A DNA stretch of 64,000 bases from Marinoscillum furvescens DSM 4134 (lineage in GTDB: Bacteria; Bacteroidota; Bacteroidia; Cytophagales; Cyclobacteriaceae), in the NCBI RefSeq assembly GCF_003386095.1, contig NZ_QREG01000008.1:1-64000 (forward strand), given 5' to 3'. The notes under the pieces are model-generated. The model saw nothing but the letters and a program-made list of their open reading frames with translations, made no database searches and had not been told where the DNA came from. Both the position numbers and the translations under genes were made by a program. Below, in pieces: positions 17,500-25,183 of this stretch (positions are counted from its first letter, which is position 1; each line of letters opens with the position of its first letter).

Positions 17500-17733
17500 C
17501 TAGTATTGGCCGCTGCCAAACATTTTGCGGAGTTCGGACCTAAACTGGATCAGGTCTATAAACAATGAAGTTCCTAGTACCGCCATGATTACTCCCATTA
17601 GCCCCAACAATACCAACAGCTCAAAAGGAAGTGCTGAATTGAGAAGTGAAAGTGCCAGTACACATAATGCTACTCCGACTACCGCTATGGTCAGGTCGAA
17701 GATGGAATAAAGTTTTAATTTGCGTCGAGTCAT
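17500..17733 (-). CDS. Small two-helix membrane protein, unknown
   Basis: This 77-aa product has a basic N-terminus (MTRRKLKLYS) and two hydrophobic helices (about 11-32 and 38-61), ending in a charged cytoplasmic tail. Positive-inside charge distribution supports a real small membrane protein. No family is recognised. It is convergent with ttcA, with 14 bases between stops. Confidence 0.55.
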   Translation of the reverse strand: MTRRKLKLYSIFDLTIAVVGVALCVLALSLLNSALPFELLVLLGLMGVIMAVLGTSLFIDLIQFRSELRKMFGSGQY

Positions 17734-18290
17734 TTCTAAGTCAATTTTTAAACAAATGAAGAGGTTTTTGAGATTACAATCAATACAACACCATTTTGTT
17801 TACATTATTTTTAATAAACGGGAAGTAATAATGAAAATTAACACAAATAACCACATACTTATACCGAAATAGTACTTAGAACTCAATTCCCATTTCGGGC
17901 AAAACAGGCCTATCTCTAAAAATTGGCTGGTTTTCTTAAAAATCGAAGCCCCGCTGATCCAGGGCGGGGCTCCTATTGATGGGACTTTCAAACCTAACCT
18001 AACCTTATTATCAGTAACCCATCAACGCTTTTAATTTTCTTTGAGATATCGTTATCCATTAAACCAGCTCAAGGTCGGAATGGTTCAAAAGGCACTCATT
18101 ATCTGCCAGTTAACAACTTTATCTATTGAAACAAGCACCTACGAACGTACCCCTTTGATATACCAACGTAATGTTACACTCATAGTTGGGATATGTCGAG
18201 GCTTTGACATAGCGAGTCATTCCAACACCCTTTTACCCGCCCAACCGTGCAATGAATAGTATTTTAGTAAATGGACACCCTAAATTCACT
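17734..18290. other. 557-base intergenic region, no convincing gene
   Basis: The left half is AT-rich and holds a GC-rich hairpin (17947-17971). The right half has only short frames. One 21-codon minus-strand frame (18057-17992, MDNDISKKIK start) ends just before the hairpin, and one 33-codon frame lies near 18222-18121; neither has independent support. A short unannotated leftward transcript ending at the hairpin is possible. Confidence 0.4.
17947..17971 (-). terminator. Hairpin AGCCCCGC/GCGGGGCT, probable leftward terminator
   Basis: A perfect 8-bp GC stem encloses a 9-base loop. On the minus strand it is followed by TTCGATTTTTAAG, a modest T-run, so it would end a leftward transcript. No recognised gene lies upstream on that strand. 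Confidence 0.5.
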
Positions 18291-19619
18291 ATGAAGAAAA
18301 TCGTCATCCTGGGCAATGGCATAGCAGGCATCACTGCAGCACGTCATATTCGCAAAAACGCTGACCATCACATCACGGTGATCAGCGGTGAGTCTGACCA
18401 TTTTTTTAGCCGTACAGCGCTTATGTACATTTACATGGGGCATATGAAATACGAGCACACGAAACCTTATGAAGACTGGTTTTGGGAGAAAAACAAAATC
18501 AACCTGAAGCGTGCCTGGATCGATCGGATTGATTTTGACCAGAAGGTACTGCATGCTGGCGAGGAGCGAATTTCCTATGATGCACTCATCCTGGCCACAG
18601 GAAGCCAACCCAACAAGTTTGGGTGGCCCGGCCAGGACCTGCAAGGTGTACAAAGCCTGTATCACCTCCAGGACCTGGAACTGATGGAGCAAAACACCCG
18701 AAATATACGTCGGGCAGTAATCGTAGGGGGAGGCTTAATAGGCGTGGAAATGGCAGAAATGCTCCACTCACGAAATATCCCAGTGACTTACCTGATCCGA
18801 GAAGAGCATTTTTGGGGCAACATGCTCCCAAAAGAAGAAGCCACGCTGATAGACAACCACCTCCGAGAACATGGCATAGACCTGAGAAGCCAGACCGAAC
18901 TCAAAGCCATTCTCGATGATGGCAATGGGCAGGTTAAGGGAATAGAAACCAAAGATGGAGAAACAATCGACTGTGAGTTTGTAGGCCTTACTGTAGGTGT
19001 ACACCCGAACATAGCTCTGGTAAAAGATTCGCCCGTAGAAACAGACAAAGGGATACTGGTAGATGATTATCTCCAAACCAATATAGAAGATATCTTCGCC
19101 ATTGGAGACTGTGCTCAGCTCCGCACTCCACAAAGCCACCGACGTGCCATAGAGGCCGTATGGTATGCTGGACGTATGATGGGCGAAACGGTAGCCTCTA
19201 CCCTCGCAGGCAAACCAACAGCGTATCGTCCGGGTATCTGGTTCAATTCCGCCAAGTTTTTTGATATCGAATATCAAAACTACGGACAAGTACCTGCCGA
19301 ATGTCCGGAAGATTGCGACGATTTTTACTGGCAGTGCATAGATGGCAAAAAATGCTTGAAGATCATCTATGAGAAAGATTCCTTCAAGGTGCGAGGTGTA
19401 AACCTTTTTGGTATTAGAAGCAGACACGAAGTGTGGGACAACTGGCTGAGCCAGGAAAAAACCCTTCAGGAGATCATCGCAGACCTCCCCAAAGCCAATT
19501 TTGACCCGGAATTTTTCAAACAATGGGAAGGGGAAATCCAGAAAAAGTACAACGAAGAATTTCCAAACCACCCAATTTCCATTCGTAAACCAGGAATCTT
19601 AAAAAGACTTTTTGCCTAA
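18291..19619 (+). CDS. FAD/NAD-dependent oxidoreductase with C-terminal Cys cluster
   Basis: This 442-aa pyridine-nucleotide reductase has an N-terminal FAD fold (VILGNGIAGITAARHI), a second dinucleotide fold (AVIVGGGLIGVEMAEML near 145) and the late FAD motif IEDIFAIGDCAQL near 265-280. This is the rubredoxin/nitrite-reductase-type reductase layout. The C-terminal part carries four cysteines C338, C342, C349 and C355 (CX3CX6CX5C), which could hold metal or an Fe-S cluster; this is inference. ATG 18291 begins exactly at the FAD fold, so the ATG 39 bases earlier is disfavoured. A polyferredoxin gene follows after 13 bases, the likely electron partner. Confidence 0.85.
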   Translation: MKKIVILGNGIAGITAARHIRKNADHHITVISGESDHFFSRTALMYIYMGHMKYEHTKPYEDWFWEKNKINLKRAWIDRIDFDQKVLHAGEERISYDALILATGSQPNKFGWPGQDLQGVQSLYHLQDLELMEQNTRNIRRAVIVGGGLIGVEMAEMLHSRNIPVTYLIREEHFWGNMLPKEEATLIDNHLREHGIDLRSQTELKAILDDGNGQVKGIETKDGETIDCEFVGLTVGVHPNIALVKDSPVETDKGILVDDYLQTNIEDIFAIGDCAQLRTPQSHRRAIEAVWYAGRMMGETVASTLAGKPTAYRPGIWFNSAKFFDIEYQNYGQVPAECPEDCDDFYWQCIDGKKCLKIIYEKDSFKVRGVNLFGIRSRHEVWDNWLSQEKTLQEIIADLPKANFDPEFFKQWEGEIQKKYNEEFPNHPISIRKPGILKRLFA

Positions 19620-19632
19620 ACCCACCAACACC

Positions 19633-21186
19633 ATGAAAGCTATCAGATACACAGGTCTTGCTCTTTTCTTGTTTTCACTGGGATTATTGCTAGCGCTATT
19701 TTTTGCCTCTAGCTACACCCTTACAGAGCAACTATTCAACACCCAGGTAAAAAAAGAACATCAAGAGCTGCTAAGGCCTGAGGTAGCATCAATGTTTGGG
19801 AAGACCTATGGATTAAGCATCTCTTTTGTAAACTCACTAAATAGTGCCATAGAGCGTGTTAACGATAAAAAGCGGGCAGAGCAGGCGTGGGATCAGGTGA
19901 TCTATGACGACTATGCCGGAAGCATCACACGTGCTGCTACTTCTGGAGTGATCAAAACCCACACCACGCTGCTGTTTATCCTGGTGTTTGTGGTGGGTTC
20001 CATTGGCGCGCTGATGTATTTACTACCGCAGGCCCAACTCGCTGGGCCTCCCGGCATCAAAAACAATGGCATCTTTCATAACTCGCTCAATAACCGGGGC
20101 TGGATGGGAATACTGGTAGGCACTTTATTGATCCTCTTTTATATAGCCTTGTACTTCTTCGATGCCTACATAACCAACTGGATCATTCTGGTAGACCCTG
20201 TGCAAAAGCTCATCAACCCTTCAGGGCAGTCGAGCCAGTGGTTTCTATACGGGTTCCTCTACACGTTTGCCGTGCTCGTAATGGGCGTGCGCATGCTCAT
20301 CAAATACCGGCATAGTAAATACCAGGTCTTCCGCACGATCTCTGTGATGTTTTTCCAGCTCAGCTTTGCCTTTCTGATCCCGGAAATATTAGTCCGACTA
20401 AACCAGCCTTATTTTGATTTCAAAAACATGTGGCCACTGGATTATGACTTTTTTGATGCGTGGCACCTCAATACCCTTACCTCCTCCGGCGGGCTGGGGC
20501 TCTTTATGCTTGTATGGGGCATCACCCTCTTTGCGGTAGGAGTTCCTGTTTTCGTTTATTTCTTCGGCAAGCGCTGGTACTGCTCATGGGTTTGTGGATG
20601 TGGAGGTTTGGCCGAGACTGCCGGAGACCCGTTCAGACAGCTAAGCGACAAATCGCTAAAAGCCTGGAAAATAGAACGCTGGCTCGTGCATGGAGTACTG
20701 GTCTTCGCGGTGATCATGACCGCCGGTGTGCTTTACAGCTTTTTCACAGGCTCAGACACCATCGCCGGCCTTAGTACGTACACGTGGCTCCGCCAACCCT
20801 ACGGGTTTTTCATTGGGGCCATTTTCTCGGGAGTAGTAGGTACAGGGTTCTACCCGCTGATGGGTAATCGTGTGTGGTGCAGGTTTGGCTGCCCATTGGC
20901 TGCTTATCTAGGCATAGTTCAGCGTTTCAAATCACGTTTTCGAATCACTACAAACGGGGGGCAGTGCATTTCCTGTGGCAACTGCAGCACCTACTGCGAG
21001 ATGGGAATAGACGTGCGATGGTACGCACAACGCGGACAAAACATCGTAAGAGCCAGCTGTGTTGGCTGTGGTGTATGCTCTTCCGTTTGTCCTCGAGGTG
21101 TGTTAAATTTAGAAAACCGCGATGAAGACGGGCGCTTTGGAAAGCCAATCCTCATAGGCAACAACAGTAGCACACTCCAAAAATAA
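19633..21186 (+). CDS. NapH/NosR-type membrane polyferredoxin
   Basis: This 517-aa integral membrane iron-sulfur protein has about seven hydrophobic helices. The first is followed by a loop of about 100 residues that is probably extracytoplasmic. Helix-associated cysteine clusters YCSWVCGCGG and WCRFGCPLA match the paired Cys motifs of NapH/NosR-like proteins. The C-terminus has two [4Fe-4S] motifs, CISCGNCSTYC and CVGCGVCSSVCP. It should carry electrons between the cytoplasmic reductase encoded 13 bases upstream and an acceptor at or across the membrane. No terminal reductase (nitrous oxide, nitrate) is encoded nearby, so its acceptor is unknown. ATG 19633 is used; the upstream extension starts with TTG. 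Confidence 0.85.
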   Translation: MKAIRYTGLALFLFSLGLLLALFFASSYTLTEQLFNTQVKKEHQELLRPEVASMFGKTYGLSISFVNSLNSAIERVNDKKRAEQAWDQVIYDDYAGSITRAATSGVIKTHTTLLFILVFVVGSIGALMYLLPQAQLAGPPGIKNNGIFHNSLNNRGWMGILVGTLLILFYIALYFFDAYITNWIILVDPVQKLINPSGQSSQWFLYGFLYTFAVLVMGVRMLIKYRHSKYQVFRTISVMFFQLSFAFLIPEILVRLNQPYFDFKNMWPLDYDFFDAWHLNTLTSSGGLGLFMLVWGITLFAVGVPVFVYFFGKRWYCSWVCGCGGLAETAGDPFRQLSDKSLKAWKIERWLVHGVLVFAVIMTAGVLYSFFTGSDTIAGLSTYTWLRQPYGFFIGAIFSGVVGTGFYPLMGNRVWCRFGCPLAAYLGIVQRFKSRFRITTNGGQCISCGNCSTYCEMGIDVRWYAQRGQNIVRASCVGCGVCSSVCPRGVLNLENRDEDGRFGKPILIGNNSSTLQK

Positions 21187-21192
21187 AACCAA

Positions 21193-21513
21193 ATGGCAGT
21201 AGATCAAGCGTACTTAGATTACATCAGCGAGCAGCTTTCGGGCATACAAGATGTAACCACCAAGAGAATGTTCGGCGGAATAGGCTTTTTTCATGCAGGC
21301 CAGATGTTTGGGATGATCGGTGGGGAGACCTTTCGGCTCAAAGTAGGCGAACACAATCAAGCAGACTATGAAGCTCACGGCATGAAGCCATACCATTCGG
21401 AGAAAAAGAAAAAAGGCATGCCCTACTGGGAAGTCCCCAAAGTGGTGATCGATGACAAAGAAAAGCTTACCGAATGGGCACATAAAGCAATAGAGGCTGC
21501 TCAACGGAGCTAA
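21193..21513 (+). CDS. TfoX/Sxy N-terminal-domain protein
   Basis: This 106-aa protein consists of a single TfoX-N domain: TKRMFGGIGFFHAGQMFGMI, then FRLKV and PYWEVPKVVIDD. In gammaproteobacteria TfoX promotes competence, but the short stand-alone form in Bacteroidota has no proven role. It begins 6 bases after the polyferredoxin gene and may be cotranscribed. Confidence 0.85.
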   Translation: MAVDQAYLDYISEQLSGIQDVTTKRMFGGIGFFHAGQMFGMIGGETFRLKVGEHNQADYEAHGMKPYHSEKKKKGMPYWEVPKVVIDDKEKLTEWAHKAIEAAQRS

Positions 21514-21562
21514 AAATAAGTGCTCCTTCCAACACTTTTTAGGTTGAGATAGTCTTTGGAGT

Positions 21563-22042
21563 ATGCATACGCTAAAGCTTACTCTTCGGTCTTTTGCTTT
21601 ATTTTCTCTCCTGGCTGCATGCCAGGAAACCAATAACCGACAGCTATCTGACGGCTTTCAGGTACGTATCGGCCAGATCTGTGGGTGGTGTGCTGGAGAA
21701 CATGAGCTTGCGCTCAGCGCTGAAACCTACTCCTATACTTATGACCATGCTTGTGATGATGAGCTAGACGTTCCCGAGCAGTTTTTTGATACCCCTGATC
21801 AAGATTGGCACGAGCTCACCAGGCATTACCACAAACAAGATTTCGCCAAAGAAACCATAGCTACATGCAATGTATGTGCCGATGGCTGTGACTACTGGGT
21901 GATAGTATCGGATGGTGAGTTTTCACATGAAATACGCTTTGGAAACCCAAAAGAGGTCAAAACTAGAAGTGTGCGAATATTTAGTAAAAAACTGGTGACG
22001 CTACTAAAAGAAGCTCAAGAAGAATTTGGGCAAGAACAATAA
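21563..22042 (+). CDS. Cysteine-rich lipoprotein of unknown function
   Basis: This 159-aa product has a lipoprotein signal peptide (FALFSLLAAC, Cys near 20). The mature part contains CGWCAGEHEL near 40 and CNVCADGC near 100, a pairing that could bind metal or form disulfides, and a beta-rich segment between. No known family was recognised. It follows the TfoX-like gene by 49 bases on the same strand. Confidence 0.65.
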   Translation: MHTLKLTLRSFALFSLLAACQETNNRQLSDGFQVRIGQICGWCAGEHELALSAETYSYTYDHACDDELDVPEQFFDTPDQDWHELTRHYHKQDFAKETIATCNVCADGCDYWVIVSDGEFSHEIRFGNPKEVKTRSVRIFSKKLVTLLKEAQEEFGQEQ

Positions 22043-22079
22043 CACCAACCTAGTGAGTAGGATTGCGTACTTTTAAGTC

Positions 22080-22646
22080 ATGGCAATGAAAAACGCTACT
22101 CACTTTCAGGCAATGAGAAACAACACCCATACCATTTCCATAAATAACACAGCAAAATATCTACTGATGCTCTGTGGTTTGATGGCGCTATCCCTACCGG
22201 GTGTATCTCAGTCCAACGAATCCTACCTGGACCAGGGCTACGAAAAATACCTCAACGAGGACTATGATCAGGCGGTAAAGCTCTATGATCAGGCGGCCAG
22301 GCTGGACTCTACGAATGCCGAGGTGTATTACCTAAGGGGTGTAGCCAAGTCTCACAACGGGCAAAAGCGTGCCGCCATGACCGATCTGGAGCAGGCCACC
22401 CACCTTGATTCCAACTATGCAGAAGCCTATTATGAAATGGGCTACCTCTACCTCACCGATCAAAACGCTGAACTAGCCATAGAGGCATTCAACAAAGCCA
22501 TCAAGATCAACTCTGATTTTGCGGAAGCGTATGTGAGCCGCGGTACTGCCTACTGCATGATGGAAATCCCCGGACTGGCAAAAAAGGACTGGAATAAAGC
22601 CAAAGATTTGGGCATAGGATACTCTGAATACATGGTGTGTGAGTAG
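22080..22646 (+). CDS. Secreted TPR protein
   Basis: This 188-aa protein has a signal-like hydrophobic segment (YLLMLCGLMALSLPG, cleavage near VSQ) and three consecutive TPR units (SYLDQGYEKYLNEDYDQAVK; EVYYLRGVAKSHNGQKRAAM; EAYYEMGYLYLTDQNAELAI), with a partial fourth. It is probably a periplasmic scaffold; partners are unknown. The signal peptide is unusually far from the first ATG; ATG 22113 gives a more ordinary signal and is a good alternative start. Confidence 0.75.
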   Translation: MAMKNATHFQAMRNNTHTISINNTAKYLLMLCGLMALSLPGVSQSNESYLDQGYEKYLNEDYDQAVKLYDQAARLDSTNAEVYYLRGVAKSHNGQKRAAMTDLEQATHLDSNYAEAYYEMGYLYLTDQNAELAIEAFNKAIKINSDFAEAYVSRGTAYCMMEIPGLAKKDWNKAKDLGIGYSEYMVCE

Positions 22647-22692
22647 TCTGGAACCAATAGTGAAATTTGTAAGGAGCCTCGGACCTATTAAA

Positions 22693-23199
22693 TTAGCTTC
22701 GTAAAATCAATTGAACAGCTGCATGCAGATCTGCCTCTACAATTTCAGCCAGGCCATCATCCAGACCTCCCACCTGAGCCGTATGCAATCCGACCTTTAG
22801 GGCAGGAATCAAATCGCGTTTTTTATCCCCTATCATCCAGGACTTGTTTACATCGATATCAAAACGTGCGATGGCCCGCTCAAACATTAAAGTCCCCGGT
22901 TTTCGGCTGAGCGACTCTGAGTGGTCCGGATGCCACGGAGCATAGTAGATCCGATCGATCTGATGGTTTAATTCCTGCTGCATGTATTGATGACACTCCT
23001 CCATCTGAGCACGCGTATAGATTCCTTTAGCTATCCCAGACTGATTAGTGATTACCACGCAGAGGTAGCCTGCTTTTTTGAGTTGGGTGACCGCTTCTTT
23101 CACTCCCGGTAAAATCTGAAAGCGATCCAATGTATAGGCATAGTCAACGTAATCTTTGTTGATGACGCCATCACGATCCAAAAAAATGCACTTGTTCAT
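22693..23199 (-). CDS. HAD-IIIA phosphatase, GmhB-like, lacking the zinc cysteines
   Basis: GmhB removes the C7 phosphate of D-glycero-D-manno-heptose 1,7-bisphosphate on the way to LPS heptose. The 168-aa protein has the HAD nucleophile motif FLDRDGVIN at the start, VVITNQSGIAKG (motif II), RKP (motif III region) and WMIGDKKRDL (motif IV). GmhB enzymes normally hold zinc with YYCPHHP plus two later Cys before RKP. Here the segment reads YYAPWHPDHSESLSRKP, so the cysteines are gone and the loop is shortened. A related HAD substrate is therefore possible. A TAGATTTG -7-like box lies at 23221-23214. Confidence 0.75.
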   Translation of the reverse strand: MNKCIFLDRDGVINKDYVDYAYTLDRFQILPGVKEAVTQLKKAGYLCVVITNQSGIAKGIYTRAQMEECHQYMQQELNHQIDRIYYAPWHPDHSESLSRKPGTLMFERAIARFDIDVNKSWMIGDKKRDLIPALKVGLHTAQVGGLDDGLAEIVEADLHAAVQLILRS

Positions 23200-23356
23200 A
23201 TATCAAATCTACTGATTCGAATGCTATAACCTTAGCACCGAAAAAGCCGACGCTATCACCAGACTCGAAACCATATTGCAGATTTTTTAAACCTATCCTC
23301 TGATTTAGGGATTATTACGTAATGGTGAATAGAACATTTTTTCTTAAAATACATCT

Positions 23357-23752
23357 ATGTTAGATTTCCAGAAGAAAAAACAGCTCGGTATACTGGTGAA
23401 AATTGCCATGGTGGATGATGAATTTGCCGACGAAGAGCGCGCAACGATAGCAAAAATCAGCAGTCGATACGGAGCTACACCCCAGGAACTGGAGGAGATT
23501 ATTAACTCACCGACGATCAATGAGAGCCTGGCACCGATGACCATGGTGGAAAAAATGAATTTTATGATGGACTGTATGTTGGTCATTCTTGCAGACAATA
23601 TGGTCACAAGCTCTGAAGAGTATTTCGCCAGACAGATTGCCGGAAAGCTTGGATTCCGTCAGGAGGTAATTGCCTTTTTGATCGAAAACAAAGAGGTAGA
23701 GCGGGACCAGATGAGAGAGCTCATGATTCCATACCTGATACCAGGCCATTAA
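23357..23752 (+). CDS. TerB-like protein
   Basis: This 131-aa all-helical acidic protein has the TerB-type pattern: a first half with MVDDEFADEERATIAKI and a second with ILADNMVTSSEEYFARQIA, two similar helical hairpins with acidic metal-binding-like residues. TerB proteins are linked to tellurite and stress responses, but stand-alone copies are of unknown role. No other ter genes are near. The stop codon overlaps that of the convergent transporter (TTAA). Confidence 0.7.
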   Translation: MLDFQKKKQLGILVKIAMVDDEFADEERATIAKISSRYGATPQELEEIINSPTINESLAPMTMVEKMNFMMDCMLVILADNMVTSSEEYFARQIAGKLGFRQEVIAFLIENKEVERDQMRELMIPYLIPGH

Positions 23753-25062
23753 GCATTTTTGAGTTTGTACGCTACTGCAGCGCTGACTAGCATCATAACA
23801 CTGAGTACACCTATCATCACCTGCACGCCAAAAACAGAGGCAACGACACTCAGTACACCCGAAAGCAAAACCAATATACCTATTGAGGTATTGGCTACAG
23901 AGACGTACAAGGGCCGATCCTCATCAGGCGCATAGTCTACCAAATAAGTTTTGCGCCCCATGCGTACTCCACCGTATGCAATAATGATGAGAAAAAACAC
24001 TGGGCTAAACGTGTATATAGACTGATAGTCTGCCGGCAATACCCAGCTGTACATGAGCACATATCCACAAACTATCGCAGCAAATATTGCGCCTACAGCC
24101 ATCACATTTTTGCTACTTCGGTCTGCAAACCGTCCCCAAAAAGGGCTACTAATGCTATTGGATATGCCCGTGACGATCACAAACAATCCCAACCCTGATA
24201 GCGAGACCTCCAATTCTTTTTGGGCATATAAGATGAGGAAGGGCTGAACAAGGGGAATGCTGAGCATCAAGCCCCGAGCCACCAAAAACCTTCGAAAATT
24301 AGCATCCTCCCTGAGGATGTTTATCCCATTTTTAAACTCCTCTATAGGCTTACGACCACCGGATGTAGCTCCGGGCGCCTCTTGAATAAGCGCGAAAAGC
24401 AATGCTGCCACACCCCACAAAACCGCCGCACTGACAAAGAGTAGCTGATAAACCCAGTAATCTTCATTGCTACCGATGAAGAAATAGAAGATAAGCCCCG
24501 CCACGATAGTGAGAAGTCCTCCTCCAGTAGCGCGCAAAGCCAGGAGTTTCCCTCGCTTGCCTTTGGGTATGGTTTTACCCATCACATCTTTAAAAGCAAT
24601 AGATGCCACACCACTAGCCATGCTAAAAAGCAGTAGCGCTGCTACTACCATTATTCCGGTAGTGACTCCTTCGAAGCTCATGGCCCAGGCCATGAGTAGC
24701 AGCATCACAGCCTGCACCACAGCCGCTCCAGACCAGAAATATTTCCTGCGCGCAAAAGCCCTGATTTTGGCAGAGACTATGAGCTGTGGCAATAAGGATC
24801 CTGCATTTTTTACAGGAACGAGCAACCCACTAAAAATCGTAGGTACTCCCGCCAGGGCAAACACCCAGGGAATCACCAGCTCCGGACTGGCTATTTGCTC
24901 TGCCAGCTTGCTACTAAACCCATTGATGGCGTTCAAAAAGAAGTTTCCCGGGACCTCATGACACGAGTCCTCCGATATAGCATCACACGCTCGCTCCTCA
25001 CCAGATTCATCTGCCAAAAACTCATAAAGTTGCTCTGCAATCTCCTCAGGTTTTCGTTTCAT
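23749..25062 (-). CDS. Major facilitator superfamily transporter
   Basis: This 437-aa transporter has a soluble N-terminal stretch of about 45 acidic residues before about twelve membrane helices. It shows the MFS loop after the second helix (KIRAFARRKYFW) and a similar loop in the second half (SSPFWGRFADRSSKN, motif-A-like). The substrate cannot be read from sequence. ATG 25062 is preferred; four codons upstream lies a TTG only. The N-terminal extension with two cysteines is unusual for MFS proteins. Confidence 0.85.
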   Translation of the reverse strand: MKRKPEEIAEQLYEFLADESGEERACDAISEDSCHEVPGNFFLNAINGFSSKLAEQIASPELVIPWVFALAGVPTIFSGLLVPVKNAGSLLPQLIVSAKIRAFARRKYFWSGAAVVQAVMLLLMAWAMSFEGVTTGIMVVAALLLFSMASGVASIAFKDVMGKTIPKGKRGKLLALRATGGGLLTIVAGLIFYFFIGSNEDYWVYQLLFVSAAVLWGVAALLFALIQEAPGATSGGRKPIEEFKNGINILREDANFRRFLVARGLMLSIPLVQPFLILYAQKELEVSLSGLGLFVIVTGISNSISSPFWGRFADRSSKNVMAVGAIFAAIVCGYVLMYSWVLPADYQSIYTFSPVFFLIIIAYGGVRMGRKTYLVDYAPDEDRPLYVSVANTSIGILVLLSGVLSVVASVFGVQVMIGVLSVMMLVSAAVAYKLKNA

Positions 25063-25183
25063 ACTGCCTTTCAACCCTGCACGAGACCTTGATGTTTATT
25101 TTTTTCTTATTCGTGACCCAGTTTCCATTTAGTTCTTGTAATGCATAAAAAGACTGTCCTAGAATTTTTAAATCATTAAGACT

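Noticed and set aside
17800-17991. 63-codon minus-strand frame with one hydrophobic stretch
   Set aside because: It crosses the GC-rich hairpin at 17947-17971 and has no homology-like features or start context.
18041-18259. 72-codon plus-strand frame before the FAD oxidoreductase
   Set aside because: It starts only at TTG, lacks any pattern, and lies in the intergenic region ahead of the oxidoreductase.
18768-19571. 267-codon open frame antisense to the FAD oxidoreductase gene
   Set aside because: It lies wholly inside a well-supported gene on the other strand, has no family motif and no domain-like pattern; it reflects base composition of the true frame.
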